Shown: positions 6,108 through 12,369 of the stretch, in pieces
How positions within the stretch are numbered: the first letter of the stretch is position 1
Layout of the letters: the number at the start of each line of letters is the position of its first letter
DNA from: Cytophagaceae bacterium
Lineage (GTDB): Bacteria; Bacteroidota; Bacteroidia; Cytophagales; Spirosomataceae
Reading direction: 5' to 3'
Length of the DNA stretch: 13,360 bases
NCBI GenBank assembly: GCA_947471105.1
Contig: CANIYB010000034.1
Span: 1 to 13,360 of the forward strand
The notes under the pieces: generated by a model
What the model saw: only the letters and a program-made list of their open reading frames with translations
The model's database searches: none
What the model was told of the DNA's origin: nothing
Program-made: the position numbers and the translations under genes

Positions 6108-7565
6108 ATGTTTGGACTTGAACCAACTCTATTTTTCCTGTTATTCTTTTGCTTGTTTGCCGCATGTGCTTTTGAATTTGTCAACGGATTTCACGATACG
6201 GCAAATGCAGTAGCCACTGTCATTTACACGCATTCATTAAAACCTACGCAGGCTGTGGTTTGGTCAGGATTCATGAACTTTCTGGGTTTACTTACCGGTG
6301 GCGTAGGGGTTACGATGAGTATTATTGGTCTCCTCCCCACTGAGCTCCTCATTGATTCGAATGTATATCATTCCATGGCGATGGCACTTTCTTTATTGCT
6401 TTCGGCCATATTGTGGAATTTAGGAACTTGGTATTTTGGTATTCCGGCATCCAGTTCTCATACGTTAATTGGTTCTATTATCGGCATTGGCTTAGGTCAT
6501 GCTTTATTGCCAGAAAATTCGAATAAAAATATCACGGCGGTCAATTGGGACAAGGTGATTGAGATAGGCCAAGCGCTATTTCTTTCTCCACTATTTGGCT
6601 TTTCTTTGGCGATAATTTTGATGTATATCTTAAAAAAATCTATTTCAAATAAAGATATATTTAAAGAACCGAAGAAAAACTCTCCGCCCCCACTCTGGAT
6701 CAGATCCATCTTGATTTTTACCTGTACACTCGTTTCATTTTTTCATGGGAGAAATGATGGTCAAAAAGGAATAGGTTTGGTCATGGTCATTCTAATTGCA
6801 TTTTTACCTGGATATTTTGCCATTAATACCACCTTGGATTTAAATATGGTTCAGAATAGTTTGAATACCGTTCAAACTGTTTCCGTCAAAATCGACACGC
6901 TACCCCTTTCAGAAAAAGAATTAACTAGCTATCATCAATTAATGGCTTCATCAACAGATTTAAAGACCATTTTAGCTAACAAACCCGACATTAAAAACCT
7001 AAGTACGGCTCAAAAATTCAATATCAGGAAAGCGGCTTTGACGATAAATAAAAACGCTAAAAAATTAATCGAGAGTGAATCCGTTTCCCTTTCAGATGAG
7101 GATAAATCAGCTTTAAAAAAGGCTACGCAAGGTGATAAAGCACCCTTCTTTGCTTTTGGGGCTTCTTCAGCTACAGGGATGGCCGGAGTGACCGATTTTG
7201 CTCCTGCTTGGGTCATGTGGATGATCGCTCTTTCATTAGGCTTAGGAACGATGATTGGTTGGAAAAGAATTGTTATCACCATCGGTGAAAAAATTGGTAA
7301 GGACCATTTAACGTATGCGCAAGGAGCTTCGGCAGAATTAATCGCATCGATAACCATAGGTTTAGCTACCGCATATAAATGGCCTGTAAGTACCACACAC
7401 GTATTAAGTTCAGGTATTGCCGGTACCATGGTGGCGTCAAGAGGCATAAAAAATCTACAAGGGGGAACCGTAAAAAATATTGTGATGGCCTGGGTATTAA
7501 CACTTCCTGTGACCATCATTTTATCCGCTCTTCTATTTGTCTTTTTCCGTTGGATCGTAGGCTAA
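6108..7565 (+). CDS. PiT-family inorganic phosphate transporter
   Basis: Inner-membrane, ion-coupled low-affinity phosphate uptake carrier. The 485-residue protein has two inverted PiT halves. The first carries VNGFHDTANAVAT (26-37) and GIPASSSHTLIGSIIG (111-126); the second carries FFHGRNDGQKGIG (211-223) and KWPVSTTHVLSSGIAG (424-439). About ten hydrophobic segments are visible. Between the halves is a hydrophilic insert of about 100 residues (roughly 245-345) rich in Lys, Ser, Asp and Thr, probably a soluble loop. The PhoU-like DUF47 gene often paired with PiT genes is not next to it here. Divalent metal-phosphate complexes may be the true substrate, as for E. coli PitA. Family assignment is secure; phosphate specificity is inferred. 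Confidence 0.93.
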   Translation: MFGLEPTLFFLLFFCLFAACAFEFVNGFHDTANAVATVIYTHSLKPTQAVVWSGFMNFLGLLTGGVGVTMSIIGLLPTELLIDSNVYHSMAMALSLLLSAILWNLGTWYFGIPASSSHTLIGSIIGIGLGHALLPENSNKNITAVNWDKVIEIGQALFLSPLFGFSLAIILMYILKKSISNKDIFKEPKKNSPPPLWIRSILIFTCTLVSFFHGRNDGQKGIGLVMVILIAFLPGYFAINTTLDLNMVQNSLNTVQTVSVKIDTLPLSEKELTSYHQLMASSTDLKTILANKPDIKNLSTAQKFNIRKAALTINKNAKKLIESESVSLSDEDKSALKKATQGDKAPFFAFGASSATGMAGVTDFAPAWVMWMIALSLGLGTMIGWKRIVITIGEKIGKDHLTYAQGASAELIASITIGLATAYKWPVSTTHVLSSGIAGTMVASRGIKNLQGGTVKNIVMAWVLTLPVTIILSALLFVFFRWIVG

Positions 7566-7584
7566 TAAACTAAAGTCATTTTTG

Positions 7585-7592
7585 TATCTTTG
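7585..7592 (+). promoter_or_regulatory. Bacteroidota -7 box for rsmG (TATCTTTG)
   Basis: Exact TAnnTTTG match placed 15 nt upstream of the rsmG ATG, which would give a leader of about 10 nt. It is the same octamer as at mutY. No TTG was found at 17-23 nt upstream; the nearest is 32 nt away, in the end of the transporter gene. Confidence 0.5.
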
Positions 7593-7607
7593 TGTTTTAC
7601 ATGAAAT

Positions 7608-8234
7608 ATGAAGGCAGGGCTGATTAAAAAATACTTTCCAGAAATTACAGAAAAGCAGCTAGAGCAATTTGAGCTGCTTTTTCCTTTGTACTCAGAATGG
7701 AATGAGAAAATCAATGTTGTTTCTCGAAAAGATATCGACAACTTAATGATTCATCATGTGTTGCATTCATTGGCCATCGCAAAGATTATTCCATTCAGGT
7801 CTGGTACAGAAATTCTAGATGTAGGTACTGGCGGTGGATTTCCAGGAATCCCATTGGCTATCTTATTTCCGGAGGTAAAATTTATGTTGGTCGATAGCAT
7901 AGGAAAGAAAATAAAAGTGGTTCAAGGCGTTTCAGAATCCTTGGGTTTAACCAATGTAACTGCATTGAACGTGCGCGCAGAAGATGTAGATCAAGACTTT
8001 GAATTTATCATCAGCAGAGCCGTTACGCGCATAACACCCTTTTATTATTGGGTTAAAAATAAGATAAGCCCTAACCATTTTCATATCCTTAGAAACGGGC
8101 TAATTTGCTTAAAGGGAGGAGATCTGACGGAAGAATTAGTTGAGCTAGGTAAAAAACATAAAGTTTTTGAATTATCTTCCCTCTTTAAAGAAGAATTCTT
8201 TGAATCAAAAAAAGTGGTGTATGTGCCCATGTAA
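7608..8234 (+). CDS. rsmG: 16S rRNA (guanine527-N7)-methyltransferase RsmG
   Basis: Uses S-adenosylmethionine to methylate N7 of G527 in the 530 loop of 16S rRNA; loss gives low-level streptomycin resistance in other bacteria. The 208-residue protein has the RsmG (GidB) hallmarks: EWNEKINVVSRKD near 30-42, the HHVLHSLA helix at 49-56, the SAM-binding loop DVGTGGGFPGIPLA at 71-84, LVDSIGKK at 94-101, and ISRAV at 135-139. Length is normal. The ATG at 7608 is chosen because the ATG at 7601 is out of frame and stops quickly. It heads a tight series with the glycosyltransferase (10-bp gap) and the DUF5672 gene, which may be expressed with it. Confidence 0.96.
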   Translation: MKAGLIKKYFPEITEKQLEQFELLFPLYSEWNEKINVVSRKDIDNLMIHHVLHSLAIAKIIPFRSGTEILDVGTGGGFPGIPLAILFPEVKFMLVDSIGKKIKVVQGVSESLGLTNVTALNVRAEDVDQDFEFIISRAVTRITPFYYWVKNKISPNHFHILRNGLICLKGGDLTEELVELGKKHKVFELSSLFKEEFFESKKVVYVPM

Positions 8235-8244
8235 AGCGTAAATT

Positions 8245-9231
8245 ATGTCAAAAATATCGGTCGCTCTTTGTACATATAATGGGGAGAAATATTTGCAGCA
8301 CCAATTGGAATCCATCAAGAATCAAACGCTTGGCATTCATGAATTGATTGTATGTGATGATGGATCAAAAGATCAAACGATTTCTATTTTACAAGATTTC
8401 AAATCGCATGTCGACTTTAAAATAGAGATTCATGTGAATTCCAGTAATTTGGGATCCAGCAAAAACTTCGAGAAATGCATCCAATTATGTACCGGTGATA
8501 TTGTATTTTTATGTGACCAAGACGACTGGTGGTATGAAGAGAAAGTTGAGCGACAAATGGATTTTTTCAATGCCCACCCAGAAATTGATGCCGTTTTTTC
8601 AAACGCAGTGATGGTTGACAAAAAAGGTATCCCAACGGGAAATACATCCTTTGACCAAATAGAATTTTATCCTGAAATGCAGACCCAATGGAATTTAGGA
8701 CATGCATTTGAAATGTTATTAAAAGGATATGTGGTGACGGGAGCAACGTTAGCCATTCGGAAAAAAATATGTGCAGAGGTATTTCCTGTTCCAGAGATCA
8801 TTCCTGAGTTAATTCATGATGGTTGGATTAGTTTGTACTTGTCGCGCCAACAAAAAATCGGTTTTATCAGCGATCCTTTAATCCAATACCGAGAGCACGC
8901 AAACCAGCAAGTGGGCCTGCAAGGAAAAGAACCTACCATCACCCTAAAAGACCGCTTATTGCGCTCTAGGGGAGATAAATTATTGCGACTAAAAAAGAAA
9001 TTTGACGATGCAAAAGCATTATTTGATTACTTTAGTGGAATATCATTATCTGATACCAACACCACAGAAAAAATAAAAGATCGCATGTTGCATTACCAAA
9101 TGAGATCCCAATTGCCTAGGAATCGCATTAAAAGATTTTTGCCTATCGTTAATCATGTGATTAGTGGCGATTATAAATTACACGATGGGGGTAAATGGTG
9201 GAGACCAGCTTTAGGTGACTTATTAGAATAA
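8245..9231 (+). CDS. Family 2 glycosyltransferase (GT-A fold)
   Basis: Transfers a sugar from a nucleotide donor to a glycan or lipid-linked acceptor on the cytoplasmic side. The 328-residue protein opens with ISVALCTYNGEKYLQHQL and has VCDDGSKDQT at 36-45, the nucleotide-binding GT2 pattern. The metal/donor-binding FLCDQDDWW is at 88-96 and an acidic HDGWIS at 191-196 stands where GT2 enzymes place the catalytic base. No membrane segments are obvious. It resembles rhamnosyl- and other deoxysugar transferases of surface polysaccharide clusters, but donor and acceptor cannot be read from sequence. It lies 10 bp after rsmG and 1 bp before the DUF5672 gene. No other polysaccharide genes are in the window. 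Confidence 0.9.
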   Translation: MSKISVALCTYNGEKYLQHQLESIKNQTLGIHELIVCDDGSKDQTISILQDFKSHVDFKIEIHVNSSNLGSSKNFEKCIQLCTGDIVFLCDQDDWWYEEKVERQMDFFNAHPEIDAVFSNAVMVDKKGIPTGNTSFDQIEFYPEMQTQWNLGHAFEMLLKGYVVTGATLAIRKKICAEVFPVPEIIPELIHDGWISLYLSRQQKIGFISDPLIQYREHANQQVGLQGKEPTITLKDRLLRSRGDKLLRLKKKFDDAKALFDYFSGISLSDTNTTEKIKDRMLHYQMRSQLPRNRIKRFLPIVNHVISGDYKLHDGGKWWRPALGDLLE

Positions 9232-9232
9232 A

Positions 9233-9943
9233 ATGATGTCTAAACGTGTTGCAATCGTCATACCGGTTTATAAAAATACCTTAGATGCAAATGAGGCCAA
9301 ATCCCTTGCCCAATGCAAAAAGGTATTGCATCAATACCCCATCATTTTTGTTGCGCCCAAAAGTTTAGATGCTGAATTTTTGACTAATGACGATCAAGTC
9401 GAAAGATTTGATGACGCATATTTCAAAAGCCCTAAAACCTATAATAAATTATTGATTAACCCTTTGTTTTATGAACGGTTTATCGATTATGAATTTATGC
9501 TGATTCATCAATTAGATGCTTATGTATTTAAAGATGAATTGGGAAAGTGGTGTGATAAGGGGTATGATTATATAGGGGCCCCCAAATTAAAACTCAAGTT
9601 TTTGAAGGAGGAAAATCCTTTTATCATGCCCATTTTTGAACCAATTTTATTTAATGGTGGCTTCTCGCTAAGGCGAATTAAACCCATCATAAAATTCTTA
9701 AAAGTTTACAATACTTTCATTCCTGCTTGGCCTGCGAACGAGGATAGTTTATTCTCCGTATACCACAAAAGGGCTTTCCCCTTGAGGTTCATGTTAAAAT
9801 TACCAACATGGAAAGAAGGCCTATCATTTGCATTCGAAAAAAATCCCCAAATAAGCTACGGCCTACAAGGGGATTCTTTACCTTTCGGTTGCCACGCTTG
9901 GGAAAAATACAATCCTTCGTTTTGGCAGAAATTTATAATTTAG
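9233..9943 (+). CDS. DUF5672-family protein, likely a glycosyltransferase
   Basis: 236-residue protein matching the DUF5672 pattern from memory: VAIVIPVYKN at the N-terminus, FMLIHQLDAYVFKDELGKWC near 88-107, then GYDYIGAP at 110-117. Further motifs are FNGGFSLRR (140-148), NEDSLFS (169-175) and FGCHAWEKY (218-226). The order of an LDAY acidic motif, an NGG-F-LR loop, an acidic pair and a Gly-x-His-x-Trp end is what GT-A glycosyltransferases show. I therefore infer sugar transfer, with Asp95 a likely metal ligand. It begins 1 bp after the stop of the GT2 gene, by ATG at 9233 or the next codon, so the two are almost certainly co-translated and may act on the same glycan. Substrate unknown. Confidence 0.85.
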   Translation: MMSKRVAIVIPVYKNTLDANEAKSLAQCKKVLHQYPIIFVAPKSLDAEFLTNDDQVERFDDAYFKSPKTYNKLLINPLFYERFIDYEFMLIHQLDAYVFKDELGKWCDKGYDYIGAPKLKLKFLKEENPFIMPIFEPILFNGGFSLRRIKPIIKFLKVYNTFIPAWPANEDSLFSVYHKRAFPLRFMLKLPTWKEGLSFAFEKNPQISYGLQGDSLPFGCHAWEKYNPSFWQKFII

Positions 9944-9952
9944 AACTAGGGG

Positions 9953-10267
9953 TTATGCTTTGAATTGTTCCCGTAATGGGCGAACATTTCTTCGAGATAT
10001 CGATATAACATCACCATTGACTAATCGAATAGCCTTTTGAGACTTGAAATCAATATGTATGATAGAATCTGGGTTAATTAAGGCCGATTTTGATGGACGA
10101 ATGAATTGATATTCAGCGAGCATCGTAGCAAAATACTTTAATGTCCTACAAGTCAAAGTCCGCTTACCGTCTTGAGTAAATATATTTGAATAGTTTCCTT
10201 CTCCTTTAATCACTAAGATCTCTTTAACTGGTATCTTTACAGAACCCAGTACAACAAATTCCACCAT
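9953..10267 (-). CDS. Stand-alone LytTR DNA-binding domain protein
   Basis: 104-residue protein that consists of little more than a LytTR domain, the beta-rich DNA-binding unit usually fused to a response-regulator receiver. Visible family features are IKGEGNYSNIFTQDGKRTLT (20-39), L43 onward as the helix, then FIRPSKSALINPDSI (55-69), and ISRRNVRPL near the end. There is no receiver domain, no phospho-acceptor Asp region and no membrane segment, so the input signal is unknown. It could sense through a partner protein or be controlled by its own level. It is convergent with the GT2/DUF5672 pair (9-bp gap) and faces an AT-rich 294-bp upstream region shared with the aldo/keto reductase gene. 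Confidence 0.9.
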   Translation of the reverse strand: MVEFVVLGSVKIPVKEILVIKGEGNYSNIFTQDGKRTLTCRTLKYFATMLAEYQFIRPSKSALINPDSIIHIDFKSQKAIRLVNGDVISISRRNVRPLREQFKA

Positions 10268-10318
10268 AGTATTATGTTTTAACTTAAATTAGAAGTGTTA
10301 TTAGCAACAACATTTAAT

Positions 10319-10326
10319 CAAAAGTA
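10319..10326 (-). promoter_or_regulatory. -7 box for the LytTR gene (TACTTTTG)
   Basis: The minus strand reads TACTTTTG, an exact TAnnTTTG match, about 50 nt upstream of the LytTR start codon. No TTG partner at 17-23 nt was found. The octamer falls within the palindrome at 10320-10331, so a bound repressor there would block it. Confidence 0.5.
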
Positions 10327-10357
10327 CTTTTAAAAAAAATCAGAAATTAAACGAATC

Positions 10358-10375
10358 GCGTTATTTGCGTTATTA
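10358..10375. repeat. Tandem 9-bp direct repeat upstream of the LytTR gene
   Basis: GCGTTATTT (10358-10366) is followed at once by GCGTTATTA (10367-10375), eight of nine bases identical. LytTR proteins are known to bind pairs of 9-bp direct repeats that contain GTT, though normally spaced about 12-13 bp apart. It lies just upstream of the LytTR -7 box, so autoregulation is a reasonable guess. Confidence 0.45.
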
Positions 10376-10561
10376 ACTATTTATTGATTTTAATCATTTA
10401 TTAAAAGGTATATGATGTAGCTAAAAAATTTATGTTTCAACATATATATTCCTCTTTCAAATTTTAAAATAATTTAATCAGACATCCAATTATATAATTA
10501 TCGGCTTACCCATTGAGCCTAAAAAAACATTATTTAAATTGCAGTTCAAATATTATAAATT

Positions 10562-11533
10562 ATGAAAACTAGAAAATTCGGTAAAACAAATTGGCTTATC
10601 AGTGAGCTAGGGTATGGCATGTGGGGACTAGCAGGTTGGACTGGCTCAGACCAAAATGAAGTGGAAAAATCTTTAGAGTTATCTGTGGAATTAGGTTGCA
10701 ACTTTTTTGATACAGCCTGGGGATATGCAGAAGGGAAAAGTGAAGAAATACTAGGGAAATTACTTCGCAGGCACTCGGGAAAAAAATTATACGCCGCCAC
10801 AAAAATACCTCCTAAGAATTTTATTTGGCCATCAAAAGCAGGATTCCAATTAAAAGATTGCTTCCCGGCTTCACATATCATTGAATACACGGAAAAGAGT
10901 TTGAAAAATTTGAATGTCGACCAAATCGACTTGCAACAATTTCACGTTTGGGAAGATGCATGGTCAGATCAGGATGAATGGAAAATGGCCATTGAAAAAC
11001 TAACCAAAGAAGGTAAAGTGGCACATTGGGGCGTTTCGGTGAATCGTTGGGAGCCCAACAACTGCCTTAAGACAATTGAAACAGGGCTAATCTCATCGGT
11101 CCAAGTGATTTACAATATTTTCGATCAGAATCCAGAGGATGAGCTTTTCCCTTTGTGTAAGAAAATGGATGTGGGGATAATTGCTCGCGTACCTTTCGAC
11201 GAAGGAAGTTTGACTGGCTTGCTAACGTATGACACTATATTTCCGGCTGATGACTGGAGATCAACCTATTTCGTTCCGGAAAATTTAACGTCAAGTGTGG
11301 ATCATGCAAACGCGTTGAAACCGATCATTCCAGAGGGAATGGATATGCCCGAAATGGCTTTAAGGTTTATTCTTTCAAATCCGGATGTTGGCACCATTAT
11401 TCCTGGGATGCGCAAGATTAAGCATGTGCAAAGCAATATCTCTTGCTCAGATGGACAAGGATTACCAAAAGCTAAAATGGATGAATTAAGAAATCACCGC
11501 TGGGAGCGCCAACCTACCGAATGGTCCCAATAG
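10562..11533 (+). CDS. Aldo/keto reductase
   Basis: NAD(P)H-dependent oxidoreductase with a TIM-barrel fold. The 323-residue protein starts with MKTRKFGKTNWLISELGYGMWGL, typical of the AKR 'RKLGKTGLKVS' opening. The catalytic tetrad is visible as Asp50 and Tyr55 (FFDTAWGYAEGKSE), Lys81 (AATKIPP) and His128 (LQQFHVW). Late in the protein, NPDVGTIIPGMRKIKHVQSN (about 275-294) is the C-terminal cofactor-binding loop. Length is normal for cytosolic AKRs related to YhdN and L-glyceraldehyde 3-phosphate reductases; the true substrate is unknown. It stands alone, with the divergent LytTR gene upstream. Its last 20 bp overlap the end of the convergent rhodanese-thioredoxin gene. Confidence 0.92.
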   Translation: MKTRKFGKTNWLISELGYGMWGLAGWTGSDQNEVEKSLELSVELGCNFFDTAWGYAEGKSEEILGKLLRRHSGKKLYAATKIPPKNFIWPSKAGFQLKDCFPASHIIEYTEKSLKNLNVDQIDLQQFHVWEDAWSDQDEWKMAIEKLTKEGKVAHWGVSVNRWEPNNCLKTIETGLISSVQVIYNIFDQNPEDELFPLCKKMDVGIIARVPFDEGSLTGLLTYDTIFPADDWRSTYFVPENLTSSVDHANALKPIIPEGMDMPEMALRFILSNPDVGTIIPGMRKIKHVQSNISCSDGQGLPKAKMDELRNHRWERQPTEWSQ

Positions 11534-12236
11534 ATTGATCAAATAGCTCTTTCAATTGAGCTTCTTCTCGAAATCCCGATGTTTTTTGTAACAATTTCCC
11601 TTTCTGGAATACCAAAAAACTCGGGATTTCGTCTATCTCATATTTTTGCAACACGGCTTGGTTGCCATCGGCCTCCACTTTTAATACAGTGACTTTGCCT
11701 TTATAATCATTCGATAATTTATCGACCGTAGGCATCATCTTAAGACAAGGCGCACACCATTTAGCATAAAAATCTACCACCACCGCATTTTCTCCTTGAA
11801 TTAGTTTTCCAAATGCACTTAAATCCCAAGCATCATCATGCTTCACATTGGGAACTCCTTCCAAAGGCTTCAATTTTGTGGTCCACTTTAAATACCCACC
11901 TTGAAGTTCGGTCACTTGAAATCCTTCTTTTCGCATAATTTCTGCAGCTTGTGCTGACCGACCTCCAGAGAGGCAGTAAACAAAAACGGGTTTATCTTTG
12001 GGTAAGTCCTTAATTTTATTGACAAAATCGGGGGATCTGAAGTCGATATTCGTGGCCTTTGGCAAATGGCCTCCACCAAATTCACCGGCTGTCCGCACGT
12101 CTAATAAAAAAGCGTTAGAAGTTTCTAGTAATTTCTTTTCAAAAGATTCCACAGGAAGATTTTGGGCAAATACCGTAAAATTGAGTGTTAAAAATGTGCC
12201 GACAAGATATAGTTTATTAAGCGAGTTAGATTTCAT
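11514..12236 (-). CDS. Exported rhodanese-thioredoxin fusion protein
   Basis: 240-residue protein with an N-terminal signal peptide (about 1-25: basic start, hydrophobic LYLVGTFLTLNFTVFA, then Gln), placing it in the periplasm. A rhodanese domain follows (about 27-120; FLLDVRTAGEFGGGHLPKA) with the catalytic Cys88 in YCLSGGRS. After a short linker comes a thioredoxin domain (about 135-240) with the active site WCAPC at 160-164 and the cis-proline Pro205 in EIPSF. The thioredoxin half should reduce or exchange disulfides; the rhodanese half may carry a persulfide that the thioredoxin discharges. That coupling is inference. It could serve cytochrome or envelope protein maturation. The gene is divergent from eno and overlaps the reductase gene at its 3' end by 20 bp. 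Confidence 0.93.
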   Translation of the reverse strand: MKSNSLNKLYLVGTFLTLNFTVFAQNLPVESFEKKLLETSNAFLLDVRTAGEFGGGHLPKATNIDFRSPDFVNKIKDLPKDKPVFVYCLSGGRSAQAAEIMRKEGFQVTELQGGYLKWTTKLKPLEGVPNVKHDDAWDLSAFGKLIQGENAVVVDFYAKWCAPCLKMMPTVDKLSNDYKGKVTVLKVEADGNQAVLQKYEIDEIPSFLVFQKGKLLQKTSGFREEAQLKELFDQSIGTIR

Positions 12237-12369
12237 AAAAGGTTTATTTACAGATATTTAATATGTTTATTGCGCTAAAACAAAGGATTTTATCCAAAAA
12301 ATGTGTTATTTTGCGAGGCAATTTAATCAATTAATAAGTAATCCATTTATTCACAATAATAATTATACG

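Larger units (their letters stand above)
10268..10561. promoter_or_regulatory. AT-rich divergent intergenic region between lytTR and aldo/keto reductase genes
   Basis: The 294-bp region has no credible reading frame or RNA gene. It holds a minus-strand -7 box TACTTTTG (10319-10326) inside the perfect 12-bp palindrome AAAAGTACTTTT (10320-10331), which suits the lytTR gene. It also has a tandem repeat GCGTTATTT/GCGTTATTA at 10358-10375. The remaining 180 bp toward the reductase is very AT-rich with no clear promoter. An intergenic region this large between small genes suggests regulation, probably by the LytTR protein itself. Confidence 0.5.

Noticed and set aside
7010..7519. A long minus-strand frame opposite the phosphate transporter
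   Set aside because: It is fully antisense to strongly conserved PiT motifs, and its hydrophobic translation is only the shadow of membrane-segment codons.
10546..10890. A minus-strand frame opposite the start of the aldo/keto reductase
   Set aside because: It is antisense to the conserved catalytic part of the reductase and shows no domain of its own.
12237..12369. An exact promoter for eno or for the divergent rhodanese-thioredoxin gene
   Set aside because: TTATTTTG on the plus strand misses the TAnnTTTG consensus at the second base and has no TTG at proper spacing; no exact match was found on the minus strand.
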